Made by a program: the position numbers and the translations under genes. Shown one piece after another: positions 34,133-42,716 of a stretch of 64,000 nucleotides of DNA; position 1 is the stretch's first letter; every line of letters begins with the position of its first letter. The stretch comes from Segatella copri (GTDB lineage: Bacteria > Bacteroidota > Bacteroidia > Bacteroidales > Bacteroidaceae), in assembly GCF_019249795.2 (NCBI RefSeq), contig NZ_CP156891.1:2693501-2757500 (forward strand), given 5' to 3'. The notes under the pieces were generated by a model. It saw nothing but the letters and a program-made list of their open reading frames with translations. It was not told where the DNA came from and did not search any database.

Positions 34133-36610
34133 ATGAAAAAACTCAATAAAGCACTCTTTCTTTCATTTGCCTTGATGGCTTGTGTCAATGCCCAGGCCCA
34201 GGTGGTAAAATTCCCTATGGAGATGTCGGCTGATGCTACTACCATAGAATCAGTCAGCAATCAGAAGTTTCAGGCTCAGGGAGCCTTAGCTCCGGTTTCT
34301 GTGGCTGGTGCCCAGGGAAATGCGTGGCGACTGGATGGCTATTCTTCCTGTCTTCAGGCTAAGATAGACCCAACTCTTGTTGATGGGCAAAGCCAGATGA
34401 CATTCTCTCTTTGGGTAGCACCTGAGTCTTATCCGGTGATGAGGCTGGATGAGGATGGCGAGTGTTTTACTACGATGGCCGGAAACCTGAAGGCTTCCGA
34501 CTTGAATGTGGTGGAGAGTGGTGATAAAGGATTTGCTTTCCGCCTGGGTTCCCGTGGCACCTATATGTTCATCTGTCATGTCAAGGGCTGGAAGGTGATG
34601 CTGAAAGCCAGTGACAAATTGGCGCGTTACAAGTGGAATCATCTGGTGGTAACCGTTGATGCCGAGAACAAGCAGGTGGTAATGTACAACAATGGCGTGC
34701 AGGTGGCTACAGCCAAGTGTCAGAAAGGTGGCATGAATGGTGGTTCTGCAGATTTCATGATAGGCAAGTCTTTCCAGGATGATAAGGTGGATGGGCTTTT
34801 CTGCCTGAATACTTATAATGGCTTGATAGATGATTTTGAAATCTTCAAGGGTATCAACAGCGAAGTAATTAATGAGAAGGCTCAGAACGCCCCTGTCTTG
34901 ACTTATTCTCCGGAACGTTATGCTTCTGATATCCTGCGTCCGGCTTTCCATGGTATGCCTTCGGGAGCATGGACAAACGAAACGCATGGAGCTGTTTTCT
35001 ATAACGGAAAATATCATGTGTTTTTCCAGAAGAATCCTAATGGACCTTATATGACTCGCTTGAACTGGGGACATATCGTGAGCGATAATCTCTATAAATG
35101 GGAGGAACTTCCTGTGGCTGTCAGTCCTGAAGAGTGGTACGACAAGAAAGGTTGCTGGTCGGGTTGTGTCTTTACCGATGATGAACTGACGGGTGGCAAG
35201 CCAAATATCTTCTATACGGGTGTAGATTATGCCAAGGCTATGTTCTCACAGGCTAAGCCAAAGGATGAAGACCTGTTAGGCTGGCAGAAGTTGGAGAACA
35301 ATCCGATAGTGAATGGTCGTCCTGATGGATTGAGCGATGACTTTCGCGATTGTTTCCTTTTCCGTGATGGTGATAAGCTCTACATGATTGCCGGTACCTC
35401 AAAAGATGGTATAGGTGCCACAACCTTACATCGTTACGATAAGCTCACCGGTAAGTGGAGCAACGATGGCAACATCTTCTTCCGAGGAACCAGTAAGGCA
35501 CAGGATGGAACGTTCTGGGAGATGCCTTCCGTTACCAAGTTTGGCAACAAATGGGTGTTTATGGTTACTCCGTTAAACACAAAGCTGGGTGTTCATACCT
35601 TGTATTGGACCGGCTGTATCAACAGCGACGGTACTTTTGCTCCTGATAGTGAGGCTCCCAAGACCCTGGAACTTCCGGGTTTCTCAAAGGATGGCTATGG
35701 CTTCCTGTCGCCAACCATTTTCCAGAAAGATGGCAAAACCCTGATGTTGGGTATCGTACCTGATAAGTTGCCTGGTGCAGAAAATTATCGCCTGGGATAT
35801 GCTCACACTTATGGTTTGCCACGCGAAATCAGCCTCGATGCCCAGGGCAATTTGGTTCAGAAACCGTTCGAGGGTCTGAAGGCTATGCGTTCAGAGGTAT
35901 CTTATGTTCAGAACAACCTTACCTTGCATGGCGAGCAGAATCTTTCGCCTGTAGAAGGAAGAAGTCTGGAACTGAATGGTACCTTTGTTGCTGGCAACAG
36001 CGATTTCGGCTTTACCTTCTTTGGCGATGGCAACAAGCAGGTTCGGCTTACTTACTCTCCAGTAAGTGGAGTAGTGAAGTTGGATGCCAGCGGTATCAAC
36101 CGTATCGTGCAGGATGATGTCTTTAAGGGAATCTATCAGTCAACATTGGCAAAACCTGTTGCGGCTGGTGAGGAAGTAAAACTTACTGCTTATGTGGATC
36201 ATTCCATTGTTGATATCTTTGTGAATGATACCTATGCAGCATCAGTAAGAATCTTCCCTCAGAATGTGGATGCAGTCAAGGCTACGGTTTTCAGCGAGGG
36301 AACAACACTCGTTAAGTCTTTGCAGGCTTATAAGCTCGATGCCAACAAGGTATCTTCGGGCATTCTGCATGTCCAGAATTCCTCTTCCGCTGTACAGTTT
36401 CATGTTGCAGATGGCAGATTGAATTATCAGTTTGTTGAGGAAGGCTATACCTTGAAGGTTTTTGATGTTGCCGGAAGACTTCTGAAATCTCTCTCTGCTT
36501 TGGAAAAGTCTGGTTCCATAGCTCAAATAGGCAGCGGGATATTCATCGTGAAGGTCTTGGATGCCCATAATACTTTGGTTTATTCCACGAAGATAGCTTT
36601 GGAATCATAG
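34133..36610 (+). CDS. GH32 protein with LamG-like domain, Glu nucleophile position and T9SS-like tail
   Basis: The 825-residue protein has a signal peptide (FALMACVNAQAQ; LMAC could be a lipobox), a LamG/concanavalin-like domain (about 24-245), a GH32 module (about 268-735) and a C-terminal region (about 745-825). The GH32 motifs are GAWTNETHG (Glu283 at the nucleophile Asp position), DDFRDC (Asp406; Pro of RDP replaced by Cys) and FWEMPS (Glu463). The end, LKVFDVAGRLLKSLSA ... IGSGIFIVKVLDAHNTLVYS, looks like the type IX secretion sorting domain. It is 126 nt after the surface lipoprotein gene, so it may be in the susCD operon. Whether it cleaves fructan, and how, is open. Confidence 0.88.
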   Translation: MKKLNKALFLSFALMACVNAQAQVVKFPMEMSADATTIESVSNQKFQAQGALAPVSVAGAQGNAWRLDGYSSCLQAKIDPTLVDGQSQMTFSLWVAPESYPVMRLDEDGECFTTMAGNLKASDLNVVESGDKGFAFRLGSRGTYMFICHVKGWKVMLKASDKLARYKWNHLVVTVDAENKQVVMYNNGVQVATAKCQKGGMNGGSADFMIGKSFQDDKVDGLFCLNTYNGLIDDFEIFKGINSEVINEKAQNAPVLTYSPERYASDILRPAFHGMPSGAWTNETHGAVFYNGKYHVFFQKNPNGPYMTRLNWGHIVSDNLYKWEELPVAVSPEEWYDKKGCWSGCVFTDDELTGGKPNIFYTGVDYAKAMFSQAKPKDEDLLGWQKLENNPIVNGRPDGLSDDFRDCFLFRDGDKLYMIAGTSKDGIGATTLHRYDKLTGKWSNDGNIFFRGTSKAQDGTFWEMPSVTKFGNKWVFMVTPLNTKLGVHTLYWTGCINSDGTFAPDSEAPKTLELPGFSKDGYGFLSPTIFQKDGKTLMLGIVPDKLPGAENYRLGYAHTYGLPREISLDAQGNLVQKPFEGLKAMRSEVSYVQNNLTLHGEQNLSPVEGRSLELNGTFVAGNSDFGFTFFGDGNKQVRLTYSPVSGVVKLDASGINRIVQDDVFKGIYQSTLAKPVAAGEEVKLTAYVDHSIVDIFVNDTYAASVRIFPQNVDAVKATVFSEGTTLVKSLQAYKLDANKVSSGILHVQNSSSAVQFHVADGRLNYQFVEEGYTLKVFDVAGRLLKSLSALEKSGSIAQIGSGIFIVKVLDAHNTLVYSTKIALES

Positions 36611-36658
36611 GATTTGGCCTGATAATGAGGAAAAAGTGTTCATTGCTTATTAAAAATG

Positions 36659-36691
36659 TGTTCATGTTACATATTTATTAGGGTATGAACG
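36659..36691 (+). promoter_or_regulatory. PUL operator upstream of GH32 (37045)
   Basis: TGTTCATGTTACATATTT ... TATGAACG, 33 bp; arms (T/C)GTTCAT and ATGAACG, centre like those at 24115 and 16191. It ends 31 bp before the -7 element at 36723. Confidence 0.7.
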
Positions 36692-36722
36692 ATTAGGTGA
36701 ATCCTTTTTTCAGCAAAACTAC

Positions 36723-36730
36723 TAATTTTG
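36723..36730 (+). promoter_or_regulatory. -7 element for GH32 (37045)
   Basis: TAATTTTG followed by CAGCAGAAA, identical in context to the susC and 16335 promoters. Confidence 0.7.
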
Positions 36731-36734
36731 CAGC

Positions 36735-37044
36735 AGAAAACGAGAAGAGGTTATTCTTGAATCGTTTAGTCATGCAAATAAAAACAGTTTAATCCATTGA
36801 TAGTTGATTGGTTTAGTTGATATAATAAGGATTTTAGTATTTGTTGATAAAAGGGTTTAGTTTTTAGGTTAGTTAGAATTTAAGGATACAGTAGGAATTA
36901 ATTACTTGACGGGTAAGAGGATTGTTTTTCAGGATACATATAAAAAGTAAAACGTGCTGGAGGCATCATATATAAGATAGTTGCTGAAGGCATCCTATAT
37001 AAAATTAAGTAGAGTAAACAATTAATTATATACAATCTTATAAT
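36735..37044 (+). other. Long untranslated leader of GH32 (37045) with direct repeats
   Basis: About 310 nt separate the -7 element from the start codon and hold no ORF. Two imperfect direct repeats, GCTGGAGGCATCATATATAA (36957-36976) and GCTGAAGGCATCCTATATAA (36982-37001), lie near the end. The part around 36849-36915 resembles the orphan transcript at 14379-14445. It may regulate translation or mRNA stability, or be a remnant of rearrangement. Confidence 0.5.
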
Positions 37045-38763
37045 ATGAAGAAGATTTTTGTTTCAGCGCTTGTCGCTCTTTGCGGTTTCACCGCCAGTTA
37101 TGCCCAGGAGGCTTCCTTCTTGAGCAATAATCACTGTCTCTATCGCATCAGCCAGGAGAGTCAGAACCAGAAGTGTCTCTTGCTTCCTGTACAGGAGGAT
37201 GCTGAGATGGCAAATATCAAGGTGATTGCTGACAACAAGCAGGTGAAAGCCCTCAATGTGAAGTTGGCTAAAGATCACGTAGATTATTTCGTTCCCCTCT
37301 ATATGGATGAGTTTGCTGGCTTGAAAGGCCTGGCTCTCGATATCCATGTTAATGGTGATTATAGCAAGGAAGGACTGAATGCCCTCACTTGCTGGAAGGA
37401 GATGAAGTTCTCTGATGCTTTCGATATGAAGAATCGCGAGCAGTATCGTCCGGATTTCCATCACACTCCTGCTTACGGATGGATGAACGACCCAAATGGT
37501 ATGTTCTATAAGGATGGCGTATGGAATCTCTATTTCCAGTATAATCCTTACGGATCACAGTGGGAGAATATGACCTGGGGACATTCTACATCTACCGACT
37601 TGGTACATTGGAAGTTCCAGGGTGCCCCTATCCAGCCAGATGCAATTGGTACCATTTTCAGCGGTTCTGCCGTTGTGGATAAGAATAATACTGCTGGTTT
37701 GGGCAAGGGTGCTGTTGTGGCTCTCTACACTTCGGCTGGTGAGAACCAGACACAGAGCATGGCTTACAGTACAGATAACGGCAAGACCTTTACAAAATAT
37801 GAAGGAAATCCTATTATCACCAGTACTGTGCCAGACTTCCGTGACCCACACATGTTCTGGAACGAGGACATCAAGAAGTGGAATATGATTCTGGCTGCCG
37901 GTCAGCACATGGAAATCTATACTTCTGATAATTTGAAGGATTGGAAACTTGAAAGCTCTTTCGGTGAGAAGTATGGCAACCATGGCGGTGTTTGGGAATG
38001 CCCAGACCTGATGAAGCTGAAGGTTCGTGGCACCGATAAGGAGAAGTGGATGCTCATCTGCAACATCAATCCTGGTGGTCCATCCGGTGGTTCAGCAACC
38101 CAGTATTTCGTAGGCGATTTCGACGGTTATAAGTTTACTTGCGAGAGCAAGCCTGAGGTAACCAAGTGGATGGATTACGGAAAGGATCATTATGCTACAG
38201 TTACTTTTGATAACGCACCAGAAGGTCGCCGCGTGGCTATCGCCTGGATGAGCAACTGGCAGTATGCCAACCAGGTTCCTACCCAGCAGTACCGTTCAGG
38301 CAACTCTATTCCTCGCGACTTAGGTCTCTTCGAGTATAAGGGTGAAACTTATTGCAGCGTGGTTCCATCTCCAGAGATGACTGCGGCAAGAAGCAAGAAG
38401 GCTGGCAAGAAACTCACAGAATCTTGCGAGATGGTAGTGAATCTGAAGGGAAATGCTACTATCACTTTGAGCAACGACAAGGGCGAGAAGGTAGTGATGA
38501 ACTACGATGCCAAGGCAGAAACCTTCTCAATGGATAGAACCAAGAGCGGTAAGGTAGATTTCAGCAAGGACTTCGCTGCAGTCACCAAGGCTCCAACCTA
38601 TGGCAAGATCAGCCAGCTGCGCATCTTCATTGACAAGAGCAGCATCGAGGCACTGGATGCTGACGGCAAGATGTCTATGACCAATCTCGTGTTCCCAAGC
38701 AAGCCTTACAACAAGGTTACTGTAAAGGGAAAGGGTAAGTATCAGGTTTACGACATCAAGTAA
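37045..38763 (+). CDS. GH32 fructan hydrolase, periplasmic
   Basis: The 572-residue protein has a signal peptide (MKKIFVSALVALCGFTASYA-QEA), an N-terminal β domain (about 24-130, as in the GH32 at 18763), a propeller from about 133 and a C-terminal β-sandwich. Complete triad: Asp149 in GWMNDPNG, Asp267 in FRDP, Glu318 in WECPD. It should release fructose from β-fructans or oligofructose. The C-terminal domain is shorter than in the 18763 protein. It has its own operator, promoter and long leader, and is followed by the transporter and fructokinase genes, so it opens the intracellular half of the pathway. Confidence 0.95.
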   Translation: MKKIFVSALVALCGFTASYAQEASFLSNNHCLYRISQESQNQKCLLLPVQEDAEMANIKVIADNKQVKALNVKLAKDHVDYFVPLYMDEFAGLKGLALDIHVNGDYSKEGLNALTCWKEMKFSDAFDMKNREQYRPDFHHTPAYGWMNDPNGMFYKDGVWNLYFQYNPYGSQWENMTWGHSTSTDLVHWKFQGAPIQPDAIGTIFSGSAVVDKNNTAGLGKGAVVALYTSAGENQTQSMAYSTDNGKTFTKYEGNPIITSTVPDFRDPHMFWNEDIKKWNMILAAGQHMEIYTSDNLKDWKLESSFGEKYGNHGGVWECPDLMKLKVRGTDKEKWMLICNINPGGPSGGSATQYFVGDFDGYKFTCESKPEVTKWMDYGKDHYATVTFDNAPEGRRVAIAWMSNWQYANQVPTQQYRSGNSIPRDLGLFEYKGETYCSVVPSPEMTAARSKKAGKKLTESCEMVVNLKGNATITLSNDKGEKVVMNYDAKAETFSMDRTKSGKVDFSKDFAAVTKAPTYGKISQLRIFIDKSSIEALDADGKMSMTNLVFPSKPYNKVTVKGKGKYQVYDIK

Positions 38764-38846
38764 CCTCATCTGTTAAGAACTGAATCTATAACACTATTGT
38801 TTCTAAGAGTGTTACTGATGTAACAATGCAACAAAAATGGTAGCTG

Positions 38847-38881
38847 ATGAACGATATTTTATGATATATTGTATCGTTTAT
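38847..38881 (+). promoter_or_regulatory. Inverted repeat at MFS transporter promoter
   Basis: ATGAACGATA (38847-38856) / TATCGTTTAT (38872-38881) share an inner 7-bp perfect palindrome AACGATA/TATCGTT. The half site ATGAACG is the one in the other PUL operators, but here the arms face the other way and the site touches the -7 element, where a repressor would act. Confidence 0.45.
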
Positions 38882-38884
38882 CGC

Positions 38885-38892
38885 TACCTTTG
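38885..38892 (+). promoter_or_regulatory. -7 element of transporter-fructokinase unit
   Basis: TACCTTTG followed by CACC, 35 nt before the transporter start at 38927; this excludes the longer frame opening at 38837. Confidence 0.7.
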
Positions 38893-38926
38893 CACCAACA
38901 AAATAGAAACAATAACGCTAACAATT

Positions 38927-40078
38927 ATGAATAAATCATTAAAGTTATCAATCATCCCGGTGATGCTCTGTTTCTTCGCCATGGGATTTGTAGATTTGGT
39001 AGGTATAGCCTCCAACTACGTAAAGGAAGATCTCAACCTCAATGATGCAACAGCCAATCTGTTCCCATCGCTGGTATTCTTCTGGTTTCTCATCTTCTCG
39101 GTTCCTACGGGAATCCTGATGAATAAGATAGGTAGAAAGAAGACAGTACTCCTGTCTTTGCTTGTTACCGTTATCTCACTCCTTTTGCCCATCTTTGGCG
39201 AAAACTTTGAGCTGATGCTCGTATCGTTCTCATTGCTCGGCATCGGTAATGCCTTGATGCAGACATCCCTGAACCCTCTGGTTTCGGTGGTGACATCAGG
39301 TCAGAACCTGGCATCCACATTGACCTTCGGTCAGTTTGTCAAGGCGATAGCTTCCTTCCTGGCTCCATACATCGCTATGTGGGGCGCCATGGCAAGCATT
39401 CCTACCTTTGGTTTAGGCTGGAGAATTCTCTTCCCAATCTATATGGTTATCGGAATCGCAGCTACCTTCTTCCTGGCTGGTACACCTATCGAGGAGGAGA
39501 AGAACGAGGGTAAGGCTTCCGGCTTTGGCGAGTGCTTCAAGTTGCTCGGCAAACCTATCGTGCTGCTTTCCTTCATCGGTATCATGTGCCATGTAGGCAT
39601 CGATGTGGGTACCAATACCACAGCTCCTAAAATTCTGATGGAGCGTCTGGGATGGACGCTGAACGAGGCTGCCTTCGCTACATCGCTCTACTTCATCTTC
39701 CGTACCATCGGATGTTTCACCGGTACTGTTTTCCTCCGCATGATGAAGACCCGCACTTTCTTCGTTATCAGCGTAGTGATGATGGCTCTGAGTATGATAG
39801 GCATGTGGGTAGGCGAGAGCAAGATGATGCTTTATATCGCCATCGCCCTGGTGGGATATGGCAACTCTAACGTGTTCTCCATGATTTTCTCTCAGGCACT
39901 TCTAGCTATGCCTGATAAGAAGAACGAGGTGAGTGGACTGATGATTATGGGCCTCTTCGGTGGTACCGTCTTCCCTTTGATTATGGGCTTTGCCAGTGAT
40001 GCTATCGGTCAGGCTGGTGCTGTGGCTGTCATGGCTGTGGGAGTCGCTTATCTCTTCACTTATATCCGCAAGTTATAA
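38927..40078 (+). CDS. MFS sugar (fructose) permease
   Basis: Starting at MNKSLKLSIIPVMLCFFAMG the protein has 383 residues and about 12 membrane helices (for example FPSLVFFWFLIFSVPTGILM, TVLLSLLVTVISLLLPIFG, FVISVVMMALSMIGMW). GFVDLVGIASNYVKEDLNL, GxxxNKIGRKKT and a duplicated six-helix layout fit the FucP-like fucose/glucose/galactose:proton symporter group of the major facilitator family. With fructokinase 47 nt downstream it should bring periplasmic fructose into the cytoplasm, like BT1758 in B. thetaiotaomicron. Fructose specificity is inferred from context. Confidence 0.9.
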   Translation: MNKSLKLSIIPVMLCFFAMGFVDLVGIASNYVKEDLNLNDATANLFPSLVFFWFLIFSVPTGILMNKIGRKKTVLLSLLVTVISLLLPIFGENFELMLVSFSLLGIGNALMQTSLNPLVSVVTSGQNLASTLTFGQFVKAIASFLAPYIAMWGAMASIPTFGLGWRILFPIYMVIGIAATFFLAGTPIEEEKNEGKASGFGECFKLLGKPIVLLSFIGIMCHVGIDVGTNTTAPKILMERLGWTLNEAAFATSLYFIFRTIGCFTGTVFLRMMKTRTFFVISVVMMALSMIGMWVGESKMMLYIAIALVGYGNSNVFSMIFSQALLAMPDKKNEVSGLMIMGLFGGTVFPLIMGFASDAIGQAGAVAVMAVGVAYLFTYIRKL

Positions 40079-40125
40079 TATAAATCATCCGCAATCGTTT
40101 ATATCGTATATAATAAAGTGTAATT

Positions 40126-41016
40126 ATGGAAACAAAGAATTTAAATACAAAATATTGTGTAGGTTTGGGCGAAATCCTCTTTGACGTTCTCCCTAGTGGT
40201 TCTCAACTCGGCGGTGCTCCTGCCAACTTCGCTTACCACGCAGGTCAGCATGGTTTGCATTCTGTAGCCGTGAGTGCTGTGGGTAAGGATGCCTTGGGCG
40301 AAACAGCCCTTCGCATTCTCGATGAGAAGAAGTTGAAGTATGTAATGCCTGAAGTAGATTATCCTACCGGTACAGTTCAGGTGCAGCTCGACAAGGAGGG
40401 CGTTCCTACTTACGATATCAAGCAGGGTGTAGCTTGGGATAATATCCCGTTCACCAGTGATATTAGGGAGATTGCTGTCAATGCTGGAGCTGTATGCTGG
40501 GGTTCTCTGGCACAGCGCAGTGAGGTTAGCCGTAAGACCATTTATACGTTCCTCGATCATACTCCAGAGGATTGTCTGAAGATCTTCGACATCAATCTTC
40601 GTCAGAACTTCTATACTCCTGAGGTGATTACCGAGAGCTTGAAGCGCTGCAATGTGTTGAAAATCAACGATGAGGAGTTGATTACCATCGGCCGTCTCTT
40701 TGGTTATCCAGGATTGGATATCGAGAACAAGTGCTGGCTGATTCTCGGCAAGTATAATCTCGATATGCTCGTGCTGACCTGCGGTGTAAACGGCAGCTAT
40801 GTCTTTGCTCCGGGTGTGAAGTCATTCCAGGAGACTCCAAAGGTTGAGGTGGCTGATACAGTAGGTGCAGGCGACAGCTTTACCGGCACATTCTGTGCCA
40901 GCATTCTGAAGGGCAAGAGCATTCAGGAGGCTCACGAACTTGCCGTAAAGGTAAGTGCCTACGTTTGTACCCAGAATGGAGCGATGCCTCAGATTCCTGA
41001 GGAATACACCCGTTAA
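40126..41016 (+). CDS. Fructokinase (PfkB family)
   Basis: The 296-residue cytoplasmic protein has the PfkB features GEILFDVLPSGSQLGGAPAN with the substrate-binding GGAPANFA, GKDALGETAL, DINLRQNFYTPEVI (second half), EELITIGRLFG and the C-terminal ATP-site motif DTVGAGDSFTGTF with the catalytic Asp. It phosphorylates fructose to fructose 6-phosphate, the entry to glycolysis. It is the last gene of the PUL, cotranscribed with the MFS permease and closed by a terminator at 41098. Confidence 0.94.
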   Translation: METKNLNTKYCVGLGEILFDVLPSGSQLGGAPANFAYHAGQHGLHSVAVSAVGKDALGETALRILDEKKLKYVMPEVDYPTGTVQVQLDKEGVPTYDIKQGVAWDNIPFTSDIREIAVNAGAVCWGSLAQRSEVSRKTIYTFLDHTPEDCLKIFDINLRQNFYTPEVITESLKRCNVLKINDEELITIGRLFGYPGLDIENKCWLILGKYNLDMLVLTCGVNGSYVFAPGVKSFQETPKVEVADTVGAGDSFTGTFCASILKGKSIQEAHELAVKVSAYVCTQNGAMPQIPEEYTR

Positions 41017-41097
41017 CCTCGCTTCCCCTATTGGTTATATAGCAATATAAAATGATAGGTTTAAAGAATAGTTGATTTAAAGTTAATGTTAGTTGGT

Positions 41098-41137
41098 AAG
41101 CTGCATCCTGTTCGCGAAGAATGGGTGCAGCTTTTTC
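41098..41137 (+). terminator. Terminator at end of fructan locus
   Basis: AAGCTGCATCC (41098-41108) / GGGTGCAGCTT (41123-41133), one wobble, then TTTTT. The rest of 41017-41328 shows nothing but the ilvE promoter. Confidence 0.9.
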
Positions 41138-41281
41138 ATTTTCAGAAATACAATCTCTCAATTACAATAAAAGACCCCCCTAAAATGGTAAAATGATGCC
41201 CCAAAATGGCAGAAATGAATAAAAAGATAACGTTTTCATTAAAAATATTATAAAAGAGTTGCAGATTAATAGATTATTTTG

Positions 41282-41289
41282 TATTTTTG
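41282..41289 (+). promoter_or_regulatory. -7 element for ilvE
   Basis: TATTTTTG, 39 nt before the ATG. Confidence 0.6.
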
Positions 41290-41328
41290 CATTTAAAATA
41301 TTAGTAGAACATTAAAAATATAGATGTT

Positions 41329-42345
41329 ATGAAAGACTTAGATTGGTCTAATTTGTCATTTGGCTATCGCCAGACTGACTACAATGTTCGCTGTTACTAT
41401 CGCGACGGCAAATGGGGCGAAATAGAAGTTTGCTCTGATGAGTATTTGAAATTGCACATGGCTGCAACCTGTCTGCACTATGGTCAGGAGGCATTCGAGG
41501 GCTTGAAGGCTTATCGTTGCCCAGACGGTAAGGTGCGCGTGTTCCGTATGGACGAGAACGCTAAGCGCTTGCAGAGCACATGTCGCGGCATTCTGATGCC
41601 AGAGGTGCCTACAGAAATGTTCGAGGAAATGGTGAAGAAGGTGGTTCGCCTCAACCAGGAGTGGATTCCTACCTACGAGAGTGGTGCTACGCTCTATATC
41701 CGTCCGCTGCTCATCGGTACAAGTGCTCAGGTGGGTGTTCATCCTTCTAAGGAGTATTGCTTCCTTATCTTCGTAACTCCAGTAGGTCCATACTTCAAGG
41801 GTGGATTCTCTACCAACCCATACGTCATCATCCGCGATTTCGACCGCTCTGCTCCTCTCGGAACAGGTATCTATAAGGTTGGTGGCAACTATGCTGCTTC
41901 TCTCAGAGCCAACAATATCGCTCACGAGAAGGGTTATGCATGCGAGTTCTATCTCGACGCTAAGGAGAAGAAATACATGGATGAGTGTGGTGCTGCCAAC
42001 TTCTTCGGAATCAAGAATAATACATACGTTACTCCTAAGAGTACATCTATCCTCCCTTCTATCACCAACAAGAGTCTGATGCAGTTGGCTGAGGACCTCG
42101 GTATGAAGGTGGAGCGCCGTCAGATTCCTGAGGATGAGCTGGATACTTTCGAGGAGGCTGGTGCTTGCGGTACTGCTGCCGTAATCAGTCCTATCAGCTA
42201 CATTGATGACTTGGATACAGGCAAGCGCTACAACTTCGGTGAGAAGCCAGGTCCTATCTCTAAGCACCTGTATGATACGCTTCGCGGAATCCAGTATGGT
42301 ACTATTGAGGACAAGCATGGTTGGACAACCGTAGTTATTGAGTAA
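41329..42345 (+). CDS. ilvE: Branched-chain amino acid aminotransferase
   Basis: The 338-residue protein belongs to fold-type IV PLP enzymes: HYGQEAFEGLKAYRCPDGKV, RPLLIGTSAQVGVHPSKEY, the lysine in GTGIYKVGGNYAASLRANNI, and YMDECGAANFFGIKNNTYVT. It carries out the last step of valine, leucine and isoleucine synthesis, or the first of their breakdown, with 2-oxoglutarate/glutamate. Length is normal for the type I (long) subgroup. Monocistronic, with its own promoter and a terminator at 42401. Confidence 0.95.
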   Translation: MKDLDWSNLSFGYRQTDYNVRCYYRDGKWGEIEVCSDEYLKLHMAATCLHYGQEAFEGLKAYRCPDGKVRVFRMDENAKRLQSTCRGILMPEVPTEMFEEMVKKVVRLNQEWIPTYESGATLYIRPLLIGTSAQVGVHPSKEYCFLIFVTPVGPYFKGGFSTNPYVIIRDFDRSAPLGTGIYKVGGNYAASLRANNIAHEKGYACEFYLDAKEKKYMDECGAANFFGIKNNTYVTPKSTSILPSITNKSLMQLAEDLGMKVERRQIPEDELDTFEEAGACGTAAVISPISYIDDLDTGKRYNFGEKPGPISKHLYDTLRGIQYGTIEDKHGWTTVVIE

Positions 42346-42400
42346 TCAATGACTTCTTTATTGCGTAAAAACCAATATTAGAAATATAATTATGATCAAG

Positions 42401-42439
42401 GCACTTTGAGGAGTTCACGCTCCTAGGAGTGCTTTTTTT
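42401..42439 (+). terminator. Terminator of ilvE
   Basis: GCACT (42401-42405) / AGTGC (42428-42432) with an inner GAGGAG/CTCCT stem, then T7. Confidence 0.7.
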
Positions 42440-42455
42440 ATGTCTTTTTATGCCT

Positions 42456-42607
42456 GGGGGTTAACAGAGTTAACAGTTAACAGCTGTTTTTTCGATACTC
42501 CCCCTCGCGCGTACCTTATTATAATATAATATATATATACTTATTTTTATATGTGTGTGGGGGAACCATGCATTTTGGGGGTGTTAACTGTTAACCTGTT
42601 AACCCCC
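42456..42607. repeat. Inverted GTTAAC-rich element between ilvE and GH115-like gene
   Basis: Left arm: GGGGGTTAAC with GTTAAC at 42460, 42469 and 42476. Right arm, inverted: GTTAAC at 42583, 42590 and 42598 ending GTTAACCCCC (to 42607). The centre is AT-rich (TAATATAATATATATATA). A related half copy lies at 46200. The whole 42346-42716 gap holds only the ilvE terminator and this element. Confidence 0.75.
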
Positions 42608-42716
42608 TCGCTCTTTTTTCCCCGTCTCTGTGCTTTGCGGGGCATAAGTCATAGAGATGCGGGGGAAGAAGCTATGAGTTAGGATTCTTAACACATTTCA
42701 GCATCATAAAAGCCTC

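Noticed and set aside
42392..42409. Tiny ORF M-I-K-A-L as an attenuation leader for ilvE
   Set aside because: It lies downstream of ilvE, within the terminator hairpin, and is not before any biosynthetic gene.
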